Translations under genes and position numbers: made by a program
In this document: positions 43,145-52,658 of the stretch, piece after piece
Layout of the letters: each line of letters opens with the position of its first letter
How positions within the stretch are numbered: position 1 is the stretch's first letter
The notes under the pieces: model-generated
Database searches by the model: none
What the model saw: the letters and a program-made list of their open reading frames with translations, nothing else
Told to the model about the DNA's origin: nothing
From: CAYXTW01 sp964452645
Lineage (GTDB): Bacteria > Zixibacteria > MSB-5A5 > GN15 > PGXB01
NCBI GenBank assembly: GCA_964452645.1
Contig: CAYVMO010000011.1
Location: forward strand, 32,045 to 96,044
Length of the DNA: 64,000 bases
Direction of reading: 5' to 3'

Positions 43145-43680
43145 AAATATATTTTAAAATATTCTTTGTCTCTCTCACCGTTTTTTTGCTGATGTTATCA
43201 TGCCGAAGCCGGCTGAAACCGAAGATGTATCAGATCGGGGAAGAATCACGATTGAGGCTTGATTATATCGATAGTTACTGGTTGGAAAATTTCACATTGT
43301 CGCTATCATCCGATACCGACCCGCTTATGCCCGGTGAGGGCAATGTCCTTATCTGCAATCAGCGGCGCACAGATCCCGATCGAGGTGAAATTCAGACCGG
43401 ACTGATTAAAGCGGTCGGGGAGATTAACTATCGCATCTATGTCGCTCTTCCGCAAAATATCACGACCGGCAGTCTTGATTTGCAGAAAAAATCGATTTGT
43501 CGCATAATCGGGATGTATGAACTTGATGATCGTATCAAGCATTACGATTGCCGCGAGGGGTATCTTAAAATCGACACTGTCAAAACGTCGCGATTTCATG
43601 CTCAGATGTACGGAAAGTACTTCAATTACAAAAACGATTCATTGGTTTTCGAGGGTGATCTCAACGTCAAACGTAGATAG
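43141..43680 (+). CDS. Putative lipoprotein, unknown function
   Basis: From the GTG at 43141 (overlapping the previous TGA) the 179-residue product has a type II signal peptide: KIYFKIFFVSLTVFLLMLSC with lipobox LMLSC at about residue 20. The mature part is a mixed beta protein with LICNQRRTDPDRG and CRIIGMYELDDR. A frame extending to 43075 would run through the acyltransferase gene and lose the lipobox position. It is likely cotranscribed with the two preceding genes, which suggests a link to envelope lipid handling. No family recognised. Confidence 0.7.
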   Translation: MKIYFKIFFVSLTVFLLMLSCRSRLKPKMYQIGEESRLRLDYIDSYWLENFTLSLSSDTDPLMPGEGNVLICNQRRTDPDRGEIQTGLIKAVGEINYRIYVALPQNITTGSLDLQKKSICRIIGMYELDDRIKHYDCREGYLKIDTVKTSRFHAQMYGKYFNYKNDSLVFEGDLNVKRR

Positions 43681-43725
43681 AGGGTAAATGTTTCCTTAAT
43701 CGGTCTTTCGGCTTTCTTTTACACG

Positions 43726-45723
43726 ATGAAGGGAAAAATCAAAAACAGACGACGTATTGAATCGGAAGATTTATGCCGCTTGAAACTGATTACTTCGGTA
43801 GCGATATCTCCGGAAGAGAAAAAAATAGCATACACTCTGCAAGCAGTCTCCGATAACAGAAGGCGGTATTATTCGCGTATTTATGTCGTAAATTGCCGGA
43901 CAAAGGAGTCCCGGCAGTACACTTTTGGCGAAGTCTCCGATCACGGAATCGTCTGGTCGCCCGATGGTCAGTATATCGCCTTTATTTCCACGCGCGATCA
44001 GGAAGACGGGATTTATATCATATCCGCAGACGGTGGAACCGAGAAAAATATAATAAATTTCGAAGGCACCGCCTCGTCTTTGACATGGACACCGGACAGC
44101 CGTGAATTAGTGTATACTTTTCGACATAGCGATTCATATTATATAAAGGACAAAGACAAAAAACGGGAGGCTCCGCTTTTTCGGCATGTCACCAGATTTC
44201 CGTATCGGGCCGATGGTGGCGGTTTTCTGCCTAAAGATTCTTTTCATATCTATAAACTGGATATCGAAAGCGGTCGAGCGCGGCCGCTCACGCTCGGCAA
44301 ATCCGACGATTTTTCGCCAGGTATATCTCCTGACGGCCGGTGGATAACTTTTTGCTCGCAGGGAAAAGAGATTGTCCCGCCCTTCAATAGAGAACTGTAT
44401 ATTATTCCGATCAATGGCGGCAAAAGAGAACTTATTCCCACACCGCCGGGGTGGGTCTGGTCCCCCGTATTCTCGCCCAACGGGAAATTTATCGCTTATT
44501 GCGGACAGGATGATCCGGAAGATAACATGGGTGTAACCAATTTACACATATGGAAAGTACGCACCGATGGAAAAACAATAGCGAAAGATTTAATGCCGAA
44601 GTTCGGACGTTCGACTGGTAATTACACTGTCAGCGATATCGGCGGTATGATGGGGACGCCGCCGCAGTGGTCGTCAAGCGGCAAAAGAATCTATTTTATC
44701 GCTACCGACATGGGCAACAGCCATATTTTTTATGTCAACTCGACCGGCGGCAATCCGGTGCGCGTTACCGAAAAAAAATGTCATGTCAGAGCATTCAGCC
44801 TCGGCCGTCGTACGAATAAAATCACGGCGATTATATCGACGACCAATATCCCCACGCAACTACATTTGTTTTCCCGCAGGCACAAAGGCGATAGCAAATC
44901 AAGCGTACTAGTCGACCCGAATAAGAGGCTTCTGTCGGAGTTTAATATTCCAAATACCGAAGAAGTCTGGTTCAAATCGAAGGATAGTACAAAAATACAG
45001 GGTTTGTTGGTGTTACCACCGGAGTTTAGCACAGTTCGGAAATATCCGGCGATTCTGCAAATCCACGGTGGGCCGGTCATTCAATTCGGATTTACTTTTT
45101 ATTTCGAGATGTTATACCTGGCCTCGAATGGTTATATTGTTTTTTGCACCAATCCGAGAGGAAGCACCGGACGGGGAGAGGGTTTCGCCGAACCGATAAG
45201 GAACGACTGGGGGACGGTTGAAGGTTACTATGACCTTATGGCGGCCGCCGATTATCTTGAAAAACTTTCATATGTCGACGAGAAACGAATCGGTGTTACC
45301 GGCGGTTCGTACGGTGGCTTTATGACCAACTGGATAATCGGTCATACTAATCGTTTCGCGGCGGCGGTAACGCAACGGTCGGCCTGCAATATGGCGAGCA
45401 TGGTTATGACCGCTTCCGGTGACATGGGGCGGGGGTTCGGGCGTCACCCGTGGAGCGATCCGGAATGGTACCGGAAAATGTCGCCGCTTACATACGCCGA
45501 AAATATCAGGACCCCGCTCTTAATTCTGCACTCCGAAAATGACCTGGCTGCCAAAATTGAACAGGCGGATCAGCTCTTCACCGTTTTAAAGCTTATGAAA
45601 AAGAAAGTCGAATTCGTCCGTTTTCCGGAGGAATCGCACGATTTGCCGCGCTCCGGTCGTCCCGATCGTCGTATCGCCCGGCTGGAATGGATATTGAAGT
45701 GGTTTGATAAATATCTAAAATAG
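43726..45723 (+). CDS. S9-family prolyl oligopeptidase-like serine peptidase
   Basis: The 665-residue protein has an N-terminal beta-propeller (about 25-400) with PD40/TolB-like repeats (GIVWSPDGQYIAFIS, FSPGISPDGRWITF, SPVFSPNGKFIAYCG). The C-terminal alpha/beta hydrolase (about 410-665) has nucleophile S528 in GGSYGG, D606 (HSENDLA) and H638 (EESHDL). This is the acylaminoacyl-peptidase/dipeptidyl-peptidase layout. There is no signal peptide, so it is cytoplasmic. The start ATG lacks a clear Shine-Dalgarno site but matches the family N-terminus. Confidence 0.93.
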   Translation: MKGKIKNRRRIESEDLCRLKLITSVAISPEEKKIAYTLQAVSDNRRRYYSRIYVVNCRTKESRQYTFGEVSDHGIVWSPDGQYIAFISTRDQEDGIYIISADGGTEKNIINFEGTASSLTWTPDSRELVYTFRHSDSYYIKDKDKKREAPLFRHVTRFPYRADGGGFLPKDSFHIYKLDIESGRARPLTLGKSDDFSPGISPDGRWITFCSQGKEIVPPFNRELYIIPINGGKRELIPTPPGWVWSPVFSPNGKFIAYCGQDDPEDNMGVTNLHIWKVRTDGKTIAKDLMPKFGRSTGNYTVSDIGGMMGTPPQWSSSGKRIYFIATDMGNSHIFYVNSTGGNPVRVTEKKCHVRAFSLGRRTNKITAIISTTNIPTQLHLFSRRHKGDSKSSVLVDPNKRLLSEFNIPNTEEVWFKSKDSTKIQGLLVLPPEFSTVRKYPAILQIHGGPVIQFGFTFYFEMLYLASNGYIVFCTNPRGSTGRGEGFAEPIRNDWGTVEGYYDLMAAADYLEKLSYVDEKRIGVTGGSYGGFMTNWIIGHTNRFAAAVTQRSACNMASMVMTASGDMGRGFGRHPWSDPEWYRKMSPLTYAENIRTPLLILHSENDLAAKIEQADQLFTVLKLMKKKVEFVRFPEESHDLPRSGRPDRRIARLEWILKWFDKYLK

Positions 45724-45735
45724 TTTTACCTAATT

Positions 45736-46191
45736 CTATTTCAAGAGCAACATCTTCTTCGTATCGATAAAATCACCGGCTTTGATTTGATAAAAATAAA
45801 CACCGGTCGCGACAGCATTATTATTGATATCGGTACCGTCCCAATACGTTGTGTATGTTCCGGCGGCCATTGTTTGGTCGAAAATCGTTTTTACTTTTCG
45901 CCCCAGAATATCAAAGACTGTTATCGTTACATCCGCTCTGCTTCGAAGCGTATATTCGATCGCTGTCGTCGGATTGAACGGATTGGGATAGTTTTGGTGG
46001 AGAGCAAATGACCGGGGTCTGTTATCATTTTCATCGTCAGTTACATCTGTGGCACCGCATCCAACACCCAACGCACCTATCAACGTGCCACAACTATTAT
46101 CCGGATGCCCCGGCGCACGGTGAATTATCGGCAAGATGGAGATCATTATTCGCCGTATCGCAGAAAAGAGGATCATAAGACATATTACCAT
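45736..46191 (-). CDS. C-terminal part of frameshifted beta-helix protein, FlgD-like/T9SS-type tail
   Basis: Only the part after about APGHPDNSCG (from near base 46115) looks genuine. It continues GALGVGCGATDVTDDENDNRP and then the sorting-type tail NYPNPFNPTTAIEYTL...VTITVFDILGRKV...TGVYFYQIKAGDF...KKMLLLK. The first 25 codons are the wrong frame of the upstream gene. The true N-terminal part is the beta-helix frame 46097-47113, shifted near 46108-46117. Together they would make a single secreted protein of about 450 residues. Confidence 0.72.
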   Translation of the reverse strand: MVICLMILFSAIRRIMISILPIIHRAPGHPDNSCGTLIGALGVGCGATDVTDDENDNRPRSFALHQNYPNPFNPTTAIEYTLRSRADVTITVFDILGRKVKTIFDQTMAAGTYTTYWDGTDINNNAVATGVYFYQIKAGDFIDTKKMLLLK

Positions 46192-47113
46192 ATAGGCTGT
46201 CTAGACCGGTAATACTCCCTACCCAATCACCACCTATATTGCCAAAGATATTCGTGCATGTCATTGATATAGGCTTGTATCTATACGGCCAATTCCCTTC
46301 GTTATATGCAAAAATACAATTTGAAACATAAGATTGGCAAGATGATGAAACGCCGCTTGAATTCAGTGCTTTGTTTGCATAAAAAGTACAATTAGTAAGA
46401 TATATCTGGCATGCCACCGCAAAAACCGCTCCGCCATCATATTCGCCATTATTCGCTATAAAAATGCAATTATTGATATAAGAGGGACGAAAAGAATTCA
46501 TGAGGATGGATACGGCTCCTCCATTATCGGCGTGGTTATTTACAAATAAACATCTTTCTATTGTTGCATTACCGCCCCGGATATTAACTGCGCCTCCATA
46601 AGCGAATACATCATAATATGTTGCGAATACATGATTATTTTCGAAATAGCAATCAGAGATATGCGCTTCCGAATAACTACTACTCACAAATATGGCGGCA
46701 CCACCTTCATCACCAATTGGATTTGTTGCTTGAAATGAATTATTACGAAAATTGCAGTTTTTTATATAAGGAGAAGCACCAATAGCGTCTATTGCATGTC
46801 CTGTATTTGTAAAAGTAAAACCATTTATTTCTGTTGTATTACTATCTCCCCGGACCAATCCAAAACCCGCCCCGTCAAGCATGGTTGAATCAGGTCCTTT
46901 CTGTGATAGAATAAATATGGACAAATTGGTAATGCTGGCACCTTTAGTATAATTCCCCGGCGCCACCAGCACCGTATCCCCATCAATGGCCCCGTTGATC
47001 CCTGCCTGAATCGTCGCCGAATCGCCCGGGACGTGAATCGTTTTTGCCGAGATGCTTGCGCAAAAAAGAAAAATTATAAAAATATATCGTATTGCTTTTA
47101 TCGATTTTACCAA
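46097..47113 (-). CDS. Secreted right-handed parallel beta-helix protein, truncated by frameshift
   Basis: A signal peptide (AIRYIFIIFLFCASISA) is followed by KTIHVPGDSATIQAGINGA and repeating beta-helix rungs such as YIKNCNFRNN, HISDCYFENN, TIERCLFVNN, YINNCIFIAN and YLTNCTFYAN. This is a pectate-lyase-like or choice-of-anchor fold without obvious catalytic residues. The frame ends CDTANNDLHLADNSPCAGASG-stop. In such proteins the run is normally ...SPCAPG followed by a linker and sorting tail, which is exactly what the overlapping frame 45736-46191 encodes. Confidence 0.82.
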   Translation of the reverse strand: MVKSIKAIRYIFIIFLFCASISAKTIHVPGDSATIQAGINGAIDGDTVLVAPGNYTKGASITNLSIFILSQKGPDSTMLDGAGFGLVRGDSNTTEINGFTFTNTGHAIDAIGASPYIKNCNFRNNSFQATNPIGDEGGAAIFVSSSYSEAHISDCYFENNHVFATYYDVFAYGGAVNIRGGNATIERCLFVNNHADNGGAVSILMNSFRPSYINNCIFIANNGEYDGGAVFAVACQIYLTNCTFYANKALNSSGVSSSCQSYVSNCIFAYNEGNWPYRYKPISMTCTNIFGNIGGDWVGSITGLDSLYGNMSYDPLFCDTANNDLHLADNSPCAGASG

Positions 47114-47397
47114 TTTACCCTCCTTTATGACAGGTTCTCGAATTAATTCAAAGAATACCTATTCATAATCTCATTTATAAATATATTTATAAATCCATTT
47201 TCCGCAAGTTATTTTTCTGTAATGACCCGGATTTTGTTTGATTTTGACCGTGACAACGTTGAGGGTGTTGAAAATCCTGAGGTCTCCGATGGGTGACCTG
47301 ACGAATTAATACACCGCAGCTATCTCATCATACCGGATATTGAGACCGTCAATTATTTTTTCTTCTCAACTCTTTCTTAAAAGACTATATTAACTCA

Positions 47398-49128
47398 ATG
47401 ATAAAAAGCGAAATCGATAAAAAACGCAATTTTCTTCCACCATTAATCTTCTTCGTAGTTTCGCTTATATTCGTACTGTCTTTTCTATTAAAATGGAAGT
47501 ATATCGGGGTCGGCGACTGGGAGTTATTCGTCACCATGGCGGCGGTGCCGGTCAAGACTGTGCTTCACTTCCACCAGTTTCCCTTCTGGAATCCGTATCT
47601 TGCCGGCGGAAATATTTTGTTTGCCCATCCCGAAGTCGGCATCCTTTCACCATTTTTTATTTTGCTCCTAATATTCGGGCCCATCGGCGGTATCAAACTT
47701 CAGATGCTTGTCTGTTATTTCCTTGGTTTCTGGGGGACATATAAACTGGGCAGACGACTCGATTTGTCAGATATTGCCTCATATCTGGTGTCGTTTGCTT
47801 ATTTCGGAAGTTCGTACTTCGCTTTGCATTTTTCTATCGGTCATGTTCCTTTCACCCATTTCTGTTTCCTGCCCTGGTTTATTTATTTTCTGCTGAAAGT
47901 ACAAAACAACTGGAAATACATCTTCGGCGCGGGGCTGACTATTGCTTTGATAATAATCGGCAACGGCGCCGCCGTGCCGTTTTTATATACGCTGTTTTTC
48001 TCCGGCGTTTTTGTGATTATGTATTCGGTTGAGAAAAAATCATTCCTGTTTATTAAAGCCTATATCGGTTCCATAATTATGGGCTTGCTCCTGGCATCGG
48101 TGAAATTTATTCCGATGTTTAGTTATCTGTCGCAAAATCAATGGGAAGGGATGCCTAATGATTTTACGCCGCTTGCTCTGGCATTTAAAGGACTATTCTC
48201 GTTTAATCAGGAAATCTTTCAGAACGTGCACCCCGAACAGCATTGGGGCTTTCATGAGTACGGCGCTTTTATTTCTCCGATAGTAATCCTCCTGGCTTTA
48301 ATCGGATTAATTTTCTCATTGAAGAAATGCCGCCTCTGGTTGATAGCCGCCATTTTCTTTTTTCTTTTCGGATTGGGGAATTTTTTCGACATCTCGCCCT
48401 GGAACCTGTTCCTGCATTTGCCCGGCTTCTCATCGATTCGGTCTCCGTCACGGGCCAATCAATTTGTCGTACTATCGATCGCCATCATTTCGGGCTTCGG
48501 ACTTGATTTTCTTACGACAAAAATAAATACTTCCGCTTTTTCAAAAAAAATTGCCGGAGGCATTTTAGTCGGTGTCGTTTTGTTGATAAATTTCTTTGTC
48601 AATCTCCCGGCCTTTAAGACAATTGATTATAAACTGCCGGATAAAGTCGTTTTTCATGATGATTTTCGCCAGGTAGTCGGCGACGCCAATAATATTTATG
48701 AACTTTTCCAGCAAAACTGCGGCTCACTGACATCACCCTGGCTATCAGCTTACAAAGAAAGTCGGGGAATCGTTACACCGACCGAGGATGTTCTTATGGA
48801 GTATGTTTTGAAAGGTCAGGTGCAGGTCATTAATCGCCGGTACACTCCGAATAAGGTCGAGTACGAAATCGCGCCTTCTTCTGAAGCGACAATCGTGTTT
48901 AGCATCGGCTATGATCCCGGCTGGTACGCCACCGATGGTCGTACTTTATATGAAACCAATGGTCTGGTCACGACCGGTGTTGCTGCAGATGAAAGTAAAA
49001 TCGTACTTAAGTACCGTTCGCCGTATTTTATACCTGGTCTGATAATATCAGTCCTTTCGATTATTGGATGTCTTCTGCTCGGCTGTAATCGCAACTTTGG
49101 CAAATGGCTGAAGTCGATATTTAAATAA
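47398..49128 (+). CDS. YfhO-like polytopic membrane protein (GT-C type)
   Basis: The 576-residue protein has about 12 transmembrane segments. An early extracytoplasmic loop reads GVGDWELFVTM...FPFWNPYLAGGNILFAHPE, which resembles the acidic catalytic loop of GT-C glycosyltransferases and YfhO proteins. The C-terminal region (about 470-550) is a soluble beta domain with FSIGYDPGWYATDG, then a last membrane helix. It likely transfers sugars from a polyprenyl donor at the membrane. It opens the polysaccharide region and overlaps the convergent GT2 gene by 81 bp. Confidence 0.75.
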   Translation: MIKSEIDKKRNFLPPLIFFVVSLIFVLSFLLKWKYIGVGDWELFVTMAAVPVKTVLHFHQFPFWNPYLAGGNILFAHPEVGILSPFFILLLIFGPIGGIKLQMLVCYFLGFWGTYKLGRRLDLSDIASYLVSFAYFGSSYFALHFSIGHVPFTHFCFLPWFIYFLLKVQNNWKYIFGAGLTIALIIIGNGAAVPFLYTLFFSGVFVIMYSVEKKSFLFIKAYIGSIIMGLLLASVKFIPMFSYLSQNQWEGMPNDFTPLALAFKGLFSFNQEIFQNVHPEQHWGFHEYGAFISPIVILLALIGLIFSLKKCRLWLIAAIFFFLFGLGNFFDISPWNLFLHLPGFSSIRSPSRANQFVVLSIAIISGFGLDFLTTKINTSAFSKKIAGGILVGVVLLINFFVNLPAFKTIDYKLPDKVVFHDDFRQVVGDANNIYELFQQNCGSLTSPWLSAYKESRGIVTPTEDVLMEYVLKGQVQVINRRYTPNKVEYEIAPSSEATIVFSIGYDPGWYATDGRTLYETNGLVTTGVAADESKIVLKYRSPYFIPGLIISVLSIIGCLLLGCNRNFGKWLKSIFK

Positions 49129-49785
49129 TGTCCAGATTGCCTGAAGCCCGTCTTTCCAGTTGATTTTTTTTCCCTCTTCGAATTTTCTCGGCTGGTATGA
49201 TACCGGGATTTCATGGATTTTTATTTTATTGCGCCCCAGCTTGGCGACCACCTCGGGACAGAATTCGAATTTCCGGCTGACAAGATTCATCCCTTTTATG
49301 ATATCGGTTCGAATCATCTTGTAGCAGGTCGACTCATCGGTAATGCCGATCCCGAATAGTGCATTAGCGATAAATGTCAATAGCTTACCACCCAGGAGAT
49401 ACCTTTGGTACGACACTCCTGATTCCGGATTCAATATCCGGGAACCGAAAACCGCTCGGGCCTGATTTTCCTCGGCAATCCTTATCATTTTCACCAGATC
49501 CCGCGGTTCATATTCCAGGTCCCCGTCCTGAATAACCGTGTATTTGCCGGAAGCATATTCCAATCCGGCAATAATTCCGTCTCCTTTCCCGATATTGCGT
49601 GCTTTTTCGATAATTCTGACCCGCGGTCGATTAGCGAATTTCTTAAGAATTTCCCCGGTATCATCGGTGGAACCGTTGTTGATAATAATCAACTCCAGAT
49701 CAATATCGAGCTCAAGGACTTTATTAATTATCCCGGCGGCGGTCGCTTCTTCGTTATAGAGCGGCATCAGAATGGATAAGAGCAT
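49048..49785 (-). CDS. Family 2 glycosyltransferase (DPM1/ArnC-like)
   Basis: The 245-residue GT-A enzyme has SILMPLYNEEAT (4-15), the NGSTDDTGEI block, and the metal-binding motif QDGDLEY (about 90-96). GSRILNPESGVSYQRY, ITDESTCYKMIRTD and FEFCPEV follow. These fit dolichyl/polyprenyl-phosphate mannose or glucose synthases, which load polyprenyl phosphate for GT-C transferases such as the adjacent YfhO-like protein. There is no C-terminal membrane segment. Its last 27 codons overlap the convergent gene. Confidence 0.9.
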   Translation of the reverse strand: MLLSILMPLYNEEATAAGIINKVLELDIDLELIIINNGSTDDTGEILKKFANRPRVRIIEKARNIGKGDGIIAGLEYASGKYTVIQDGDLEYEPRDLVKMIRIAEENQARAVFGSRILNPESGVSYQRYLLGGKLLTFIANALFGIGITDESTCYKMIRTDIIKGMNLVSRKFEFCPEVVAKLGRNKIKIHEIPVSYQPRKFEEGKKINWKDGLQAIWTLFKYRLQPFAKVAITAEQKTSNNRKD

Positions 49786-49931
49786 ATCCCAATATAGTTA
49801 TCGGTGATCGGAAGTCAATAGCTGCTAAAATGTTACAGTCTGTCAATACACCCTTGACTTTTATAACAGTTTTTAGTATAGAATAATTTTAAATTTGCGG
49901 CGCTTATGGCTGTTTAAATAAGGAGTATGCT

Positions 49932-51437
49932 TTGAAATTGGCTTTAAGGTTTTCCAGGCCGTTTTTTTATGCCGTTATCCTAATCCTGGCCATTTCATTT
50001 TGTGCGTCTATGTCCGAATTGAATGGCTTCAATACCGCCGGCGCCGAAAGCTATGTCAGCATCGTGGATCCCGAAACATACGTAGTTCGTCCGGGCGACC
50101 GCTTCCGTATCGATTTTTGGGGTGGTTCCACCAATGCCATAGATATAATTGTCACTCCGGAGGGATCATTGTTGCTGCCCTCGATCGGGGCATTAAAAGT
50201 CGGCAATATGACTTTGACCGAAGCCAAAGCAAAATTGGAAAAACTGATAGCCCGATTTTATTCTGAGGCCGATTTTACTGTCAGCCTGGTCGGTGTCCGA
50301 CCGGTGAAGGTTTTGGTTATGGGCGGAGTCAGGAATCCGGGACTGTATGATGGCAATGCCTTCAGTCGGGTCTCGGAGATGATTGAGAAGGCGGGTGGAT
50401 TTGTCGATGGAGCTTCGCGGCGCAGAATAAGACTATTCGGTTATGGTGAAGATCATCTTGTCGATATCCTGCAATTCGAAAGAAGCGGGGATTTGGACGC
50501 CAATCCGAGTGTCTATTCCGGGGATAAAATACTGGTCCCGCTGGTGAGTGACTCCTCATCATTTGTACATATTTCCGGCGAAGTAATATTGCCGGGGAGT
50601 TTTGAATTTGTCGAGGGTGACCGGCTTGGCTCGGTCATCGAACTGGCGATGGGGTTAACCGGGCTGGAAAGCGACTCGGTTTATATTTACCGGAAAAGCG
50701 GTAATACTATGCAACCGATCGTTAAACCGATAACCGCATTGACATTTCCGGTTCAGGAGGGTGACAAAATCATAATAGGCCGTCGCGCCGACGCATATTC
50801 CGCCGATTATTTCTCCATTGTCGGTGAAATAAAAGAACCGGGTCGGTACCCGTATCAAATGGGCTTGAATTTGAAACAGGCTATTCAAAATACCGGCGGA
50901 TTGACAACAAAGGCCGATATCTTCTCGCTGGCCATATTTCGCAGGTTTGAGTTTATGCGACCCGGGGAAAATATCGAACAATTAAGAACTATCAGCCCTA
51001 ATAATCTCTCCCTGGGCGGCAATAATGAACCGGTTTCATTAAAAATTGACCGCTCTTTTCCGGAGCATTTGGATGCAATATCGGTCGAGCCGGGTGACTC
51101 AATCATAATCCCCGCCAAAACCGGCCTGGTCGGTATCTATGGTATGGTCGTCCGTCCGGGAACGATTGCTATAGAAGGTTACGCGAAAGCGTCGGATCTG
51201 ATAAAAAAAGCCGGGGGCTTCTCAAGGGTGGCGTATAAAAAAGTCGTTACGGTCATAAGAAAGTCCTCGGGGATGAAAATTGTCGCCGCCCCGAATATAG
51301 ATATTTTCGACGGAGATACGATTATCATTGAAAAGGAAAAAGACAGAAGAAGTCTCTGGGAGAAATTGAGGGATTTTTCACTGATACTGGGGGGAGCAAG
51401 TCTGGTTTATTTGGCTGTAGACAACATGACTGACTGA
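49932..51437 (+). CDS. Polysaccharide export protein (Wza-like, SLBB repeats)
   Basis: The 501-residue protein has an N-terminal hydrophobic signal (about 8-27). A polysaccharide-export domain (PES, about 45-125) follows with YVVRPGDRFRIDFWG and GSLLLPSIGALKVG. Then come at least three SLBB domains opening VLVMGGVRNPGLYDG (about 122), VHISGEVILPGSFEF (about 213) and FSIVGEIKEPGRYPY (about 296), plus GIYGMVVRPGTIAIEG (about 397). A C-terminal helix follows. Wza-type proteins form the outer-membrane export channel. The TTG start at 49932 has AAGGAG upstream. The next gene (Wzz) begins 4 bp after the stop. Confidence 0.92.
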   Translation: MKLALRFSRPFFYAVILILAISFCASMSELNGFNTAGAESYVSIVDPETYVVRPGDRFRIDFWGGSTNAIDIIVTPEGSLLLPSIGALKVGNMTLTEAKAKLEKLIARFYSEADFTVSLVGVRPVKVLVMGGVRNPGLYDGNAFSRVSEMIEKAGGFVDGASRRRIRLFGYGEDHLVDILQFERSGDLDANPSVYSGDKILVPLVSDSSSFVHISGEVILPGSFEFVEGDRLGSVIELAMGLTGLESDSVYIYRKSGNTMQPIVKPITALTFPVQEGDKIIIGRRADAYSADYFSIVGEIKEPGRYPYQMGLNLKQAIQNTGGLTTKADIFSLAIFRRFEFMRPGENIEQLRTISPNNLSLGGNNEPVSLKIDRSFPEHLDAISVEPGDSIIIPAKTGLVGIYGMVVRPGTIAIEGYAKASDLIKKAGGFSRVAYKKVVTVIRKSSGMKIVAAPNIDIFDGDTIIIEKEKDRRSLWEKLRDFSLILGGASLVYLAVDNMTD

Positions 51438-51441
51438 TGAT

Positions 51442-52647
51442 ATGGAAGAGACACGATTTAATCTCTGGCGACTACTGGAAATTATCGCCCTCCGGATAAA
51501 ATTTATTATCCTTTTTGTCTTTGTCGTGACACTTATATCCATCATTGTCTCGCTTCTTTTACCCCGCTGGTATAAGGCCACCGCCTTGCTGTTACCACCG
51601 CGGGAATCAGGATTCAATCCGGGCTGGTCAAGCCGTGACGATTCCTATTCACTGACATCGGGAATTCGATTACCCATCATGGCGACCCCCAGCGATATAT
51701 ATGCGCGTATTTTGGAAAGCCGGCAACTCGCCGAGCGGGTCGTCGTCGCCAACGATTTAAGTAAGTACTATGAGGTTGATTCTCTCGATGAGGCGATAAA
51801 AATCGTCGATAAACACTCCGATTTTCGCGTCACACCCGAGGGTTTACTCGAGATTGGCTATATCGACAAAGACGCCGGGATGGCATCGAAAATCGCCAAT
51901 GCTTACGCCAATGAGCTGGATAGTATGACGCGTGAATTGGCCTCGTCACGCGCCCGCATAACCAGAGAATTTATCGCCGGGCGATTGGATGAGGTTTCCC
52001 GCGATCTTGATTCCGCGCGAATAGCCATGAAGAAATTTCAGGATCAACATAAAGCTATTGATCTGGATAAACAGACCCAATTGGCCATCGAGTCGGCGGT
52101 GGGATTGAAAGTCAGCCTGGCCAACAGCGAGATAGAGCTTAACGTGGACGAGCAAACGTTATCCAATACGCATCCCGATGTAATCAGCCTTCGGAGAAAA
52201 ATAGCCGAGATTAAAAAGCAGATAAAAGCTCTGGAATTCGGTGGCAGCGATAGTACGTACTTGAATTTGCCCATTTCCGAAGTACCGAAGTTGAAAATCC
52301 AGTATGCTGAAATTGCCGGCCGTTTAAAAATTTCGGAAAAGCTCTATGAGATTTTGTCCGAGCAGTACGAGCAGGCCAAGATAGCCGAGAAGGCGGTGAC
52401 ACCGAACGTATCGATTCTTGACCGCGCATACCCGCCCGACCTGGCCATAAAGCCCCAAAAACGAAAAATAGTCATTTTTACATTCTTGATCTCGCTGATA
52501 TTCGCCATATTTGTGGTACTGGTTCTTAATTATCTGGAAAATCTGAAAATCAACTCACCGGAAGATTATGCGAGATTCAGATTGTTTTATGGGGCTCTTT
52601 TTGGGTGGCTTCCCGGTATAAAGAAAACAACCAATCAAGGGAGTTAA
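51442..52647 (+). CDS. Wzz/GNVR-type chain-length or export co-polymerase
   Basis: The 401-residue protein has two transmembrane segments (about 15-38 and 347-368) flanking a periplasmic coiled-coil region with a Wzz N-terminal domain (LPRWYKATALLLPPRES). A GNVR-like motif occurs before the second membrane helix (TPNVSILDRAYPPDLAIKPQ). There is no cytoplasmic tyrosine-kinase domain, so it is a PCP1- or PCP2a-like form without kinase. It regulates polymer length and/or bridges to the Wza channel. It is cotranscribed with wza. Confidence 0.9.
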   Translation: MEETRFNLWRLLEIIALRIKFIILFVFVVTLISIIVSLLLPRWYKATALLLPPRESGFNPGWSSRDDSYSLTSGIRLPIMATPSDIYARILESRQLAERVVVANDLSKYYEVDSLDEAIKIVDKHSDFRVTPEGLLEIGYIDKDAGMASKIANAYANELDSMTRELASSRARITREFIAGRLDEVSRDLDSARIAMKKFQDQHKAIDLDKQTQLAIESAVGLKVSLANSEIELNVDEQTLSNTHPDVISLRRKIAEIKKQIKALEFGGSDSTYLNLPISEVPKLKIQYAEIAGRLKISEKLYEILSEQYEQAKIAEKAVTPNVSILDRAYPPDLAIKPQKRKIVIFTFLISLIFAIFVVLVLNYLENLKINSPEDYARFRLFYGALFGWLPGIKKTTNQGS

Positions 52648-52658
52648 TCGATCAAACC

